IMG/VR virus record: IMGVR_UViG_3300035188_000729
Location: 1-23,320 of that record
Length of the DNA: 23,320 bases
Origin: a virus
Direction: 5' to 3' (one strand)
Position 1 is the stretch's first letter. The number at the start of each line of letters is the position of its first letter. The position numbers and the translations under genes were made by a program. This document shows positions 14,027 to 22,007 of this stretch, one piece after another. The notes beneath the pieces were generated by a model. It was not told the origin of the DNA, did not search any database, and saw nothing but the letters and a program-made list of their open reading frames with translations.

Positions 14027-14998
14027 CTAGTAGGTCAGTCGGGGATAGATCTGCTCGACCCACGCGCCGGCTACGCGCTTGTAGTAGCGGCCGGTGTCGG
14101 ACTCGAGGATGTAGTCGCCGTTGGTCGGCGACGAAGGGCGCGAGGCCGTTGTGCAGACCGTGTAGGTGACGGTGCCGTCGGGCGGCGCGAACGTGCCCTG
14201 AGTGGATGACCCGAACACGAACGGCGCGGGCCCGTAGTCGCTGAGGGTGAACGTGACGGTGAACAGGTTGCCGCCGTCTGCGATCTCGGTCTCAATGCCC
14301 TCAACGATGTAGTCGCCGGAGGTGCCGGCCACGGTGTCGTTGACGGTCACGCGGTCCTGCAGCTCGAGCGAGAGCATCTGCGTCACAGCGGCCGCGGGCC
14401 CGCCGTCCATCTCAACCGTCACTGGGGCGACGAACGAGGAGCGGATGTTCACGATGAACTGAGCCAGGTTGAGCGCCTGGGCGTCGGTGGCGATGTATTC
14501 CGACGTGACCTCGGAGCCATCGACGACGCCGTAGAGCCTTGTGCTGATCTGGTTCTGACCGACCTGTGGAGTGCCGTCCGCGAGCGTGTTGGGCGACGTG
14601 CCCGCCGCGCCGGTCTGGTACTGACGTTTGACCGCCTGGCGGTTTACCAGCTGGTCGAACTCAAAGCCCGGCTGGCTCGTCAGCGCATAAGTCGTGATCG
14701 TCGCGCTCGAGCTTGTGCGGCGGGAGCGGCTGTTGCGCTCCTCGTACGTCGCCTTGCCGTCCTTCGAGATGTAGAACACCCCGCGCTCGGCCTCGAGCAG
14801 GTCCTGGATGATCAAGAGGGCGCTCTTGCCGCCGTCGGCGTTTCCGACCGTGATGGTGTCGCCGGTGTCGAGCGAGCCGGTGCGCCTGGTGCCGTCTGCC
14901 TCGATGCCGCCCTGCCAGAAGTTCGCCCGGTCGTTGAAGTCGATGCCGTCGAGCAGCTGGCCGATGCGGCCCCCGGTCGTGCCTGCGACCCAGCTCAT
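14027..14998 (-). CDS. Minor tail protein, C-terminal half of a split family
   Basis: A 323-residue protein. The start resembles the second half of actinophage minor tail proteins: RIGQLLDGI, then a TGDTIT stretch, SALLIIQDLLEAERGVFYISKDGKATYEERN (an embedded minor-tail/hub domain), and further beta-rich segments ending in a short glycine/Thr-rich YYKR module. ATG 14998 overlaps the upstream stop (ATGA). In related phages this segment is usually fused to the preceding Dit-like part. It probably forms part of the tail tip or hub. Confidence 0.75.
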   Translation of the reverse strand: MSWVAGTTGGRIGQLLDGIDFNDRANFWQGGIEADGTRRTGSLDTGDTITVGNADGGKSALLIIQDLLEAERGVFYISKDGKATYEERNSRSRRTSSSATITTYALTSQPGFEFDQLVNRQAVKRQYQTGAAGTSPNTLADGTPQVGQNQISTRLYGVVDGSEVTSEYIATDAQALNLAQFIVNIRSSFVAPVTVEMDGGPAAAVTQMLSLELQDRVTVNDTVAGTSGDYIVEGIETEIADGGNLFTVTFTLSDYGPAPFVFGSSTQGTFAPPDGTVTYTVCTTASRPSSPTNGDYILESDTGRYYKRVAGAWVEQIYPRLTY

Positions 14999-15831
14999 GC
15001 GAGCCTCAAGAAGCCCGAGCGCGACTTGCCGGCCACCGTTGACTGGCCGGCGTCAATCGCCGTGAAAGCATCCGGCGTGTACGAGTCGGAGCCCGTGCCG
15101 CCCTCTGTCGTGGCAAGCGCCGGGTCCAAGGGGTTGACGCGGCTGAGAACCAACATCAGGTCGGTGCACGACAGGCGGCAGATGCCCGTCGCGTAGTCAA
15201 AGCGCGCCGATCGGATGAATCCCCAGAACAGACCGTAGGTCGTCGCGCTCGCAGGGTCCGTTGCTTGGATGCGGATCGGCCGCATCGGGACGAAGCCCGG
15301 GGCGTTGTCGCTGTTGAGCTGCGAGCTGTTGTTGGCCGGGTTCCAGTAGGCCCGGTCAGACGGGCGCATCATCTCGAGCTCGGCCGTGCCGGCATTCATC
15401 TGGCTGAGGATGTCGTCGCGCCCGCGGCGGATGCGGATGCTCTGCACATCCTCGGTGACGTCGTCGTAGGTGCCGTTGAAGAACGCCGAGTAGGCGTTGC
15501 CGAACGCATCGGTGGTGCGCACCACGCCGACGGTGCCCGATGATGCGGTGCTTGCCACGTTGCCTGCGGTCTTGGCGTATGACACCGTCGTCGTGGTCGT
15601 AGCGCTCACGCGGTAGGTGCCATTGAAGGTGGCGTCGACGCCCGCCACGCCGATGGTGTCGCTCGTCGTGAAGGAGTGATCAGGCACCGTGAGGGTGGCG
15701 ACGTTGCTCGTGAGCGCCTTGTTGGTGACCGTCAGCGGGCTGATGGTCTGAAACGAAGAGAAGTCGAACACGAGCAGCCCGGCCTGCGCGGAGTTCCAGC
15801 CGATCTTCACGCTGTAGGTAGGGACAGCCAT
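14995..15831 (-). CDS. Minor tail protein, Dit-like N-terminal half
   Basis: A 278-residue protein. After a strand-rich start, residues 33-106 look like an inserted Ig-like or repeat domain (ALTSNVATLTV, GVDATFNGTYRVSA, VSYAKTAG). From about 120 the conserved minor-tail pattern appears: DDVTEDVQSIRIRRGRD, NAGTAELEM, a PMRPIRIQA strand and the final CTDLMLVLS. ATG 15831 abuts the tape measure stop. The protein should contact the tail tube end. Its partner half is the next ORF. Confidence 0.78.
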   Translation of the reverse strand: MAVPTYSVKIGWNSAQAGLLVFDFSSFQTISPLTVTNKALTSNVATLTVPDHSFTTSDTIGVAGVDATFNGTYRVSATTTTTVSYAKTAGNVASTASSGTVGVVRTTDAFGNAYSAFFNGTYDDVTEDVQSIRIRRGRDDILSQMNAGTAELEMMRPSDRAYWNPANNSSQLNSDNAPGFVPMRPIRIQATDPASATTYGLFWGFIRSARFDYATGICRLSCTDLMLVLSRVNPLDPALATTEGGTGSDSYTPDAFTAIDAGQSTVAGKSRSGFLRLA

Positions 15832-18537
15832 CTAGACGGCGAGCCTCACGAGGCGGTCGAGCTCGGGCCGGAGCATGCGGGCGGCATCCTTGGCGTCGAG
15901 CACGCCGTTGAACGTGAGGTTGACCGACGGCCCGCCGATGCCGGTTGAGCGCAGCATGCGGCGTGCGCGGGTTCCCTCGAGCGGGATCACGGCCTCGCGG
16001 CCGGCCTCACCGATGAGTGCGTTGGTCGGGCCGGTGGTGATGCCGCCCTTCGCCAAGGCGATGCCGTACTTGCCCGCGTTGGCGCGCTTCCAGGCGTTCA
16101 GCTTGTTCGTGACCCACGGGCCCTTCTTGTTGTTCTTCTTCCACGCCTCGCTGTTGCCGTCCCACTGGCTCTCGAGCGACCGCTTCACGTTCTCAACGGC
16201 CTGATCGAATGCCTCACGCGGACGCTCGACCTCCACGCCTGATCCCACCACGGCGTCAGCGCCGCCGATCTTCGAGATCTCGGTGATCTGCCTCCTGATG
16301 CCGGCCAGAGCAAGGCTGAACTGCAGCGCGAAGGCGTCGCCGAGCGCGCCACCCTTCTCGCCGCCGATGAGTGCGTCGAGCTCGGTGCTGAACTGCGCGG
16401 CGCTGATCTGGCCGGCGGCGAAGCGCGCGGCGAGGTTGTTTACCGCCTCCTCGTTCCTCGTGCGATCGGCCTCGGCGATTGCCCGGAGGTCGTCGATCTG
16501 CTTCTGGCGGTTGAAGTCCGAGAGAGCGATACGGGCGTCTGCCGTTGCCTTGATGGCGTCCTGGTAATCCCGCTCCGCAGCGACCTGATCCTCTGCCGTT
16601 GCCTTCGCGGCCAGCTTGGCGGCTTCTTCTGCCTCTGCAGCGGTGACCGCGCCCTCGAGAGCCGTCTTTTGACGCGCCTGCTGGTCTGCGGCGAGCCCCG
16701 CCTCAAGCGTGGAGATGTTGCCGAACTGGCCTGCCGTGCTGGCCTGAGAGAACATCGAGGCGAAGGACCCGGCCAGCGAGACCACGTTGCTCTTGGCAGA
16801 CGCCACCGCAGCCTTCATGGCGGCGTTCACGACCTTGATCAGTGCGGCCTTGGGCTTGGCCTGCTCGCGCTTGATCCCCTCGGCAATGCCCTGCGAGATC
16901 GGACCGCCGACCTGAGTGGCGAACTTCTCGGACGGCGACTTGATGCCGTTCTCCTGCTTGGCCTGCTGAATGCCCTGGCGGATCACGTCGCCGATCGCGC
17001 CGCCGACGTTCGGGCCGGCGTCGCGCACGCCTTGGGCGATGCCCTTCGAGATCGCCGACCCGACCGGCTTTGCCTTGCCGCCGGCGGTTCCCTTTGCGTC
17101 GGCTGACGCGCCGCCGAGCATGACACTCATGCCCTTGGCGACCTTGCCCTTGCCGTCAGTGATGCCCTGCGCGACGTCCTTCGGGATGCCAGCACCAAGT
17201 TGCGTGACCGATCGCGGAATCGCGTTAGGGTCACCAGCGAGACCGAATAGGCTCGAGAGCCCCTGCTTGATGAGCCCTGGCGCAGAGGCGATGCCTTCTG
17301 CGATCTTCTTGACGACCTTCTTACCAAGGTCCAGTGCGGCCTTGAGCAGGCCCGCGGCCGCGTTCAACAGCGCCTGCGGGAGGTTCTTCATGAGCGAAGC
17401 GATGCCGCTCACGGCCGACGAGGCGATTCCCTTGATCGCCTGCCAGGCACCGCCGAAGTCGCCACGCAGGATCGAGGCGACGAGCTTCACGACGTTGGCG
17501 ATAGTCGTGAGCGTCGACTTGACCAGCCCTCCAAAGCCACGGACTAAGGGCCCGACCACGGACATGATCTGCGGGAAGTAGGTGCGGAAGATCCCGACGA
17601 TCGACACGACGATCGAGGCGATGCCGGTGCCGATCTCGCGGAACGTCGGCAGCAGGTTGGCGCTGAACCAGTTCCATACCTGCATGGCGACGGCCTGAAT
17701 GCGCGGGAAGTTCGCCTGGAAGAAGCTCACCGTGCCGTTGATGGCAGCCGTGAGGCCCGGCAGCACCGCAGCTGCAAGAGGGGCCACGGCAGTGACCACT
17801 CCCTGTGTGAGGTCCTCAAAGGCACGCTGGGCCTTAGCCACCTGGCCCGGCGTCGTCTCGCCGAAGGCGCGGGCCGATCCCCCGACCTGAGTCTCGAGCT
17901 CGCGCAGGATCATCTTCTGCGCGTCGGCCACGCGGCCGGTCTCGACCAGGCTCTTGATGGTCTCCTTCTGACTGGCGGTGAACTGCACGCCGGCACGACC
18001 AAGGGCGCTCACGCCCTTCACGGGGTCGTTCAGCGCCTTGCCGACCATCAGGGCCGAGCTGCCCATGTCCTTGCCGAGCGCGACCGAGAGGTCGAGCGTG
18101 GCGCGGGTGGCCCGGTCAAAGATCTTGTCGGGCCCGGCGTTGCTGATCTTGGTAAAGGTCAGCAGCAGGTTCTGCGAGCTCTGGATCGCGTCGTCCTGCA
18201 GGCCGGTCTGCTTCTGCAGCGCGCCGGCCATCGACTCGATGTGCTTCTGCGTGACGCCGGCAGCCCCGCCGGTCGACTTGAGCGCAGCTGCGGTCTGCGC
18301 CGAGACCTTCTGCGCCTCGGAGAACTCGTTGATGCCCGTCTTGAACGCGGACACGAGCCCCTGCCCGACAGCGACAGTGAGCCCGGCCGCGCCACCGGCG
18401 AGCAGCCCCATCCCGACCGCCCCGAGCTTCGACCCGCGCTTGCCAAAGCCGCTCGCGGCGGTGTCTGCCTGGCGAAAGGCACGGACCATCGACGACGCAT
18501 CGCCGACAATGGCGACCTCGACCTTGCGCGTCGCCAC
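15832..18537 (-). CDS. Tape measure protein
   Basis: A 901-residue, Ala/Lys-rich protein, largest in the window and directly after the chaperone, as is usual. The N-terminus is helical, with hydrophobic stretches near 40-65, 245-275 and 310-330 (IGTGIASIVVSIVGIF). The central part has repeated SAGIASAxK-like segments and coiled coil near 640-720, and the C-terminus ends with GEAGREAVIPLEG, a signature seen in tape measures. GTG 18537 overlaps the chaperone extension stop (TAGTG). At the usual 1.5 Å per residue, the tail would be about 135 nm (inference). Confidence 0.93.
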   Translation of the reverse strand: MATRKVEVAIVGDASSMVRAFRQADTAASGFGKRGSKLGAVGMGLLAGGAAGLTVAVGQGLVSAFKTGINEFSEAQKVSAQTAAALKSTGGAAGVTQKHIESMAGALQKQTGLQDDAIQSSQNLLLTFTKISNAGPDKIFDRATRATLDLSVALGKDMGSSALMVGKALNDPVKGVSALGRAGVQFTASQKETIKSLVETGRVADAQKMILRELETQVGGSARAFGETTPGQVAKAQRAFEDLTQGVVTAVAPLAAAVLPGLTAAINGTVSFFQANFPRIQAVAMQVWNWFSANLLPTFREIGTGIASIVVSIVGIFRTYFPQIMSVVGPLVRGFGGLVKSTLTTIANVVKLVASILRGDFGGAWQAIKGIASSAVSGIASLMKNLPQALLNAAAGLLKAALDLGKKVVKKIAEGIASAPGLIKQGLSSLFGLAGDPNAIPRSVTQLGAGIPKDVAQGITDGKGKVAKGMSVMLGGASADAKGTAGGKAKPVGSAISKGIAQGVRDAGPNVGGAIGDVIRQGIQQAKQENGIKSPSEKFATQVGGPISQGIAEGIKREQAKPKAALIKVVNAAMKAAVASAKSNVVSLAGSFASMFSQASTAGQFGNISTLEAGLAADQQARQKTALEGAVTAAEAEEAAKLAAKATAEDQVAAERDYQDAIKATADARIALSDFNRQKQIDDLRAIAEADRTRNEEAVNNLAARFAAGQISAAQFSTELDALIGGEKGGALGDAFALQFSLALAGIRRQITEISKIGGADAVVGSGVEVERPREAFDQAVENVKRSLESQWDGNSEAWKKNNKKGPWVTNKLNAWKRANAGKYGIALAKGGITTGPTNALIGEAGREAVIPLEGTRARRMLRSTGIGGPSVNLTFNGVLDAKDAARMLRPELDRLVRLAV

Positions 18538-18988
18538 TAGTGGTTAGTCCTGTTCATCTGCTTGATGTCCTTGCCGATGGCTTCGATCTCGGCGGGAGTG
18601 AGGTCCTGCATCTGCCAGGGGTAGATGCCGTAGATCCTCAGGAGTCCTGGGTTCCACCAGGCTCGGGGGTCGTCTGAGGTGCGCTTGCGTCGTCCTCTGC
18701 CGCCTCGCTGGCGGCCGGCGTAGGGTCCGCCTCGACCTCGACGCGGATCGCGCCGAACTCGAGGTTCTCGAGCGCCTCGATCGGGGCGGTGTCACCGGCG
18801 CGCTCAGCCGCGATCTGGGCGATCGCAATGATCACGTCGGTGTCGCCGGCCAGCAGCGCGTCCTCGATCTCGCCGGCACGGATGCCGGTGAGCGTCTTGA
18901 TGCGGCCCATCTCGCGGTAGGTGAATGACTCCGGCATTGCGTACCGCTTCGGGCCTTCCGGCCACTCGATGACGATCTCGGTTGCCAC
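18537..18988 (-). CDS. Tail assembly chaperone, -1 frameshift extended form
   Basis: Programmed -1 slippage at 18664-18670 would join 108 residues of the upstream frame to a 42-residue extension, for a total of about 150. The extension reads RAWWNPGLLRIYGIYPWQ, then a helix ending GKDIKQMN, a pattern typical of the second part (T-domain) of tail assembly chaperones. It ends at TAG 18537-18539, overlapping the tape measure GTG. This gives a short and a long form from one gene, as in lambda G/GT, both helping the tape measure and tube assemble. Confidence 0.8.
18638..18988 (-). CDS. Tail assembly chaperone, short form
   Basis: A 116-residue protein. The start is GTG 18988 (MATEIVIEWPEG...), preceded by GAAAGGA; a longer frame to 19039 would overlap the gp10-like gene and lacks a site. 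The N-terminus is strand-like, then helical with ALLAGDTDVIIAIAQIAAERAG. The end is acidic and Pro-rich. It is placed between the gp10-like gene and the tape measure, the standard position for gpG-type chaperones. Stop TGA is at 18638-18640, after the slippery site. Confidence 0.85.
   Translation of the reverse strand: MATEIVIEWPEGPKRYAMPESFTYREMGRIKTLTGIRAGEIEDALLAGDTDVIIAIAQIAAERAGDTAPIEALENLEFGAIRVEVEADPTPAASEAAEDDASAPQTTPEPGGTQDS
18664..18670 (-). promoter_or_regulatory. Probable -1 ribosomal frameshift site (ACCCCCG)
   Basis: On the coding strand the heptamer A-CCC-CCG holds a five-C run. A tRNA on CCC (18665-18667) can slip back one base and keep pairing. The -1 frame then stays open to 18537, giving the typical chaperone extension. 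It lies 24 nt before the zero-frame stop. Confidence 0.68.
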
Positions 18989-19002
18989 GAGCGTCCTTTC
19001 TC

Positions 19003-19437
19003 TTAGAGGTCGTTCTTGCTGAGGAACGTGTCGAGCCATCGCTCCATGGCGCGCTCGACCTCGTTCTGCGACTTGACTAGCGCGGGCTCGAGGAACGGCC
19101 GCCCGCGGCGGATGCCGTACTCGTAGACGGCCGGGTACGGGTATCCGCTGGGGTACTTCGGGCTCTTGCGCTTGGCCTTCGCCTCAACGAACACGCCCTG
19201 TTGGCGGACGGTCGGGACGATGCGCCGGATGAGCTGCCCGGTCTTGTTCAGGCCCTTGACCGCAGCGATGAGCTGCGCCTGGTCGGAGACAATCTTTCCG
19301 ACGCCCTTTAGCCCGTCGCGCACCTCACCCTTCGCGGTCTTGTTGACCTTGTTGAGGTCGCGCTGAAGCGCGGCGAGACCCTCAACACGCAGGGTCCCGC
19401 CGAAGCTCGCAGCGCGCAGAGCGCCACCACGTGCCAT
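19003..19437 (-). CDS. HK97 gp10-like head-tail / tail completion protein
   Basis: A 144-residue basic protein of the HK97 gp10 family. An N-terminal helix (GLAALQRDLNKVNK) is followed by the RxxxxxGRPFLEPALVK tail that marks the family (near 110-125). The beta region between is Lys-rich. These proteins finish the neck or start the tail tube in siphoviruses. It lies between the tail tube and chaperone genes, the expected order. GTG/ATG 19437 is adjacent to the tail tube stop at 19440. Confidence 0.82.
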   Translation of the reverse strand: MARGGALRAASFGGTLRVEGLAALQRDLNKVNKTAKGEVRDGLKGVGKIVSDQAQLIAAVKGLNKTGQLIRRIVPTVRQQGVFVEAKAKRKSPKYPSGYPYPAVYEYGIRRGRPFLEPALVKSQNEVERAMERWLDTFLSKNDL

Positions 19438-19439
19438 GA

Positions 19440-20438
19440 CTACGAAGCCGTGTCCGAGGTCATGTAGTTGACGGTGATCGGAGCGTTTGTGCCGTCGTTC
19501 AGCACCTTGAACGGCAGCTCATGCGTCAGCACGTCGGGGCCACCCACCTGCGGGTTGGCCGGACCGTCGAAGCGCACCTTCGGGATGTCAATCTCGAGGT
19601 ACGGGAACGTGGTGCTCTCGATCGCCGTGGCGGCGGTCCACTTGGCGTTCAGCGCCACCTGGGTGTTGTTGACGAACCGCTCGTAGGCGGTGAGGTTGAG
19701 GAACTCCACCGAGACCGTGCCGGTGATCTCCGTCATGCCGGCGAGGATCGGCTCGCTCATCGTCGCGCCGCCCAGGAAGTAGCGGTCGGACTTGAGGTTG
19801 TTGTTGATCTCGATCTCGAAGTCGGTCACCACACCGACCGTCGATCCGGCAACCGAGATGACGCCCTGCGTCCAGTAGAACTGCTCGTAGGTGGCCGCAG
19901 ACCCCGTGGTGGGGTAGGTGGCCGTCGCCAGCGCCTGAGCGCGCGTCTCGTCCTGACCGACGAGGCCGAGCTCGCACTGCAGGATCTCGTCCACCGAGCT
20001 GGTGAACGAGAGGGTGTCGGCGCGGCAGCCCAAGAAGCTGAACGGCTGCACGGTCCCGGAGGAGTCCGGGCGGCCGACCTGCACCGTGAGCGACGTGCCG
20101 AAGATGTCGCCCAGCGTGTGTGCGTGCAGGCGCGCGTTGGTCGCACCCGACGGGGTGGTGATCGACGCAGAGCCCAGCGCGTGCTTGAGCACGAGCCCGA
20201 AGCCCTTGGTGGCGGGCTCGAGCGTGATCGAGCCCTCGACGCGCTTCTGGCCCGGCGCGTAGCGGTCGGTGCGGAGCACACGGTTGTTGGCGCGAAGCCC
20301 AGGGGACTCCACACGCTCGATCTGGTACTCGAGCGACTCCTCGTTGAACTCGAGGAAGCGGGTCGGGGTCGTATAGGTCCCGAACGTGCTGGACTCGGCA
20401 AGGCCCAGCTGGGCTGCCAGCCCTGAACGGATAGCCAT
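19440..20438 (-). CDS. Major tail (tube) protein
   Basis: A 332-residue beta-rich protein with the phage tail tube pattern. It starts AIRSGLAAQLGLAESSTFG, with TRFLEFNEESLEY following. The core has TDRYAPGQKRVEGSITLE and LKHALGS, then FEIEINNNLKSDRY and GMTEITGTVSVEF. It is longer than lambda gpV-type (about 250) and similar to actinophage tube proteins. ATG 20438 follows GAGGATTAG, and the gene lies 3 nt after the small upstream gene. Hexameric rings of this protein form the tail lumen. Confidence 0.88.
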   Translation of the reverse strand: MAIRSGLAAQLGLAESSTFGTYTTPTRFLEFNEESLEYQIERVESPGLRANNRVLRTDRYAPGQKRVEGSITLEPATKGFGLVLKHALGSASITTPSGATNARLHAHTLGDIFGTSLTVQVGRPDSSGTVQPFSFLGCRADTLSFTSSVDEILQCELGLVGQDETRAQALATATYPTTGSAATYEQFYWTQGVISVAGSTVGVVTDFEIEINNNLKSDRYFLGGATMSEPILAGMTEITGTVSVEFLNLTAYERFVNNTQVALNAKWTAATAIESTTFPYLEIDIPKVRFDGPANPQVGGPDVLTHELPFKVLNDGTNAPITVNYMTSDTAS

Positions 20439-20441
20439 CGG

Positions 20442-20645
20442 CTAATCCTCCTCGGCCTTGTGGGCCTTCTTGGTGGTCTGCTTCGGAGCCGGCTCATCTG
20501 CCGGCATCCACTCCCCGTTGACGAGGAGGCTCTTGGCGACCTCGTCGGGGAAGGCGGTGGGCTCGCCGTGCATCGCCGTCAGGACTCGCCCATCGGCGAG
20601 CGGGACATCGACGCCGTCGTGCGGCCCCTGGTAGGTGATCTTCAC
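20442..20645 (-). CDS. Small structural-region protein (67 aa), hypothetical
   Basis: A 67-residue protein: a compact strand-rich first half (KITYQGPHDGVDVPL), then a Lys/Glu-rich tail. GTG 20645 follows TAGGAGA. It lies between the tail terminator and the tube protein. Similar small proteins are seen at this position in many actinophages, but no family or function was recognised. Confidence 0.65.
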   Translation of the reverse strand: MKITYQGPHDGVDVPLADGRVLTAMHGEPTAFPDEVAKSLLVNGEWMPADEPAPKQTTKKAHKAEED

Positions 20646-20654
20646 GGCGGTCTC

Positions 20655-21089
20655 CTAGATGCGCGCCTGCACGCGCACGCCGATCGTGAGGAGGGCAGAG
20701 CGGGTGGTATCGCTCGCGCCGACCTCGAGGTTGACTGACTCCACGGCCGCGACGCGCACGGTGTTGCTCATCGTCGGGGCAGTGCTCGTCTCGCGCAGCT
20801 GGTCCTCCAGCTGGGCGAGAAGCTCATACGCCCGCTCGACGGCGGGCTGGGTCTGCTGGCCCTCGCGGATGACGAGAATCAGCACCTGGACGGTGTAGAC
20901 CTCCTCCTTGGCCAGCTGTCCGAGACCTGCGAAGGACTGCTGGCCCTCGAGGCCGAGGATGTTGACGCTCTCGCGCCCCGGGTCGGGAAGCGCGGGCCCG
21001 TAGTTGACACGGACGCCTGACAGCCCGGGACGAGCGCCGAGCGCGTCGTGCAAGGCGTTCATGAACGCCGGGGCGGTGCTGGTCGCCAC
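20655..21089 (-). CDS. Tail terminator-like protein
   Basis: A 144-residue alpha/beta protein. The start (FMNALHDALGARPGLSGV) is followed by strands (EVYTVQVLILVI), a helix (ERAYELLAQLEDQLRE) and a final strand pair (SALLTIGVRVQARI), a layout shared by lambda gpU-like tail terminators. Its position between the adaptor and tube genes agrees. GTG 21089 overlaps the upstream TAG (TAGTG). It should cap the tube at the head-proximal end. Confidence 0.75.
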   Translation of the reverse strand: MATSTAPAFMNALHDALGARPGLSGVRVNYGPALPDPGRESVNILGLEGQQSFAGLGQLAKEEVYTVQVLILVIREGQQTQPAVERAYELLAQLEDQLRETSTAPTMSNTVRVAAVESVNLEVGASDTTRSALLTIGVRVQARI

Positions 21090-21724
21090 TAGAAGGCCCC
21101 TGCGGTGCGTCGGAATGGGGCCAGAAGGCGACGCGATGCGGCGGGGATGGAATGAGTCGCCGGACCCTCGGGGGCGATCGCCTGAGGCTCGTCGATGCCG
21201 GCGATCGCCAGCTCGGTCAGATCGCGCCTGAGCGCAGACTGCACCGCGATCACGCAGGCGCGCTTGACGTCCTCAGGCACGGTGGCGAATCCGAACGCGC
21301 CGTTGACGTCGACCAGGGTGTAACCGTAGTCCTGCGCGGTCTGCGAGGTGTGCAGGCTGGTCAGGCGCGCGGAGAAGCGGATTGACTCGTAGGTGCCCTG
21401 CTGGGTGACCACCGGCATCAGCTGGAAGTCGGTGGTGGCCGTCAGCGCCGTGCCGCCGCTGGCCTCAGGGTTGATGGTGAGCGTGCTGACCGTGCGCAGG
21501 TCATACGGCGCGAGATCGAGCAGCAGGCTTCCCGCGGGCACCTGGAAGCGCCTTGTCGCGGTGGCCGCCGGCGCGAACTCGCGGTCGTACTCGCGGATGA
21601 TCGCCCGGGAGAGGTCGCTGATGAGCGACTGGATGAGGTTGTCGCGCGTCGTGTCAGACGCGGGGAGCTCAAGCGCCTCGCGCACGTTGGCGAGAGTGCA
21701 CAGGTCCCAGGCGGCAGCGGCCAT
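21089..21724 (-). CDS. Head-tail adaptor (HK97 gp6-like)
   Basis: A 211-residue protein. The N-terminus is helical (LANVREALELPASDTTRDNLIQ, then DLSRAIIREYDREF), as in gp6-like adaptors that form a ring beneath the portal. The middle is beta-rich (ATRRFQVPAGSLLLDL), and VPEDVKRACVIAVQSALRRD is the conserved second helix region. ATG 21724 follows GAGGTAG. It lies between the capsid region and the tail terminator, the expected order. Confidence 0.82.
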   Translation of the reverse strand: MAAAAWDLCTLANVREALELPASDTTRDNLIQSLISDLSRAIIREYDREFAPAATATRRFQVPAGSLLLDLAPYDLRTVSTLTINPEASGGTALTATTDFQLMPVVTQQGTYESIRFSARLTSLHTSQTAQDYGYTLVDVNGAFGFATVPEDVKRACVIAVQSALRRDLTELAIAGIDEPQAIAPEGPATHSIPAASRRLLAPFRRTAGAF

Positions 21725-21727
21725 CGG

Positions 21728-21925
21728 CTACCTCGTCTCGGACTTCTTCGTCTTGGTGGCGCGCGGACGGCTCTCGGCACGCTTGGCGGGCGCTGCGGAC
21801 TCGTGGCCCGCCTTGCGCAGCTCGGCGTTGATGTCCTTCACGCGCTCGTCCTGCCCCCAGCGCTCGCAGTAGCGGCGCTCCTCGAGCAGCGACTTGATGT
21901 AGTCAGCCTTCTGTTGGTCGGTCAC
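21728..21925 (-). CDS. Small basic protein after the capsid (65 aa)
   Basis: A 65-residue protein: an N-terminal helix rich in charged residues (QQKADYIKSLLEERRYCERW), then a Lys/Ala/Pro-rich tail. Small proteins of this type commonly follow the capsid in actinophages; the role is not established. GTG 21925 follows AGGAGA. The capsid hairpin lies just upstream. Confidence 0.65.
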   Translation of the reverse strand: MTDQQKADYIKSLLEERRYCERWGQDERVKDINAELRKAGHESAAPAKRAESRPRATKTKKSETR

Positions 21926-21951
21926 GTTGTTCTCCTGGTCTCAGGAACGCG

Positions 21952-21987
21952 ACGGGCCCGCCGCCTCGGATGAGGTGACGGGCCCGT
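21952..21987 (-). terminator. Long hairpin after the capsid gene (attenuator?)
   Basis: ACGGGCCCG (21952-21960) pairs with CGGGCCCGT (21979-21987), and CGCCTC with GAGGTG (one G-T pair), around a GGAT loop. This makes about 15 pairs with one bulge-like mismatch. No T-run follows on the minus strand, so it is not a textbook terminator. Its place between the highly expressed capsid and the connector genes suits partial termination or mRNA 3' end protection. Confidence 0.55.
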
Positions 21988-22007
21988 TCACGGTCAGATC
22001 AGTCCGA

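Noticed and set aside
18544-18828. Minus-strand frame overlapping the chaperone (94 codons)
   Set aside because: It is the third frame; the family-like extension is in the -1 frame ending at 18537, not in this one.
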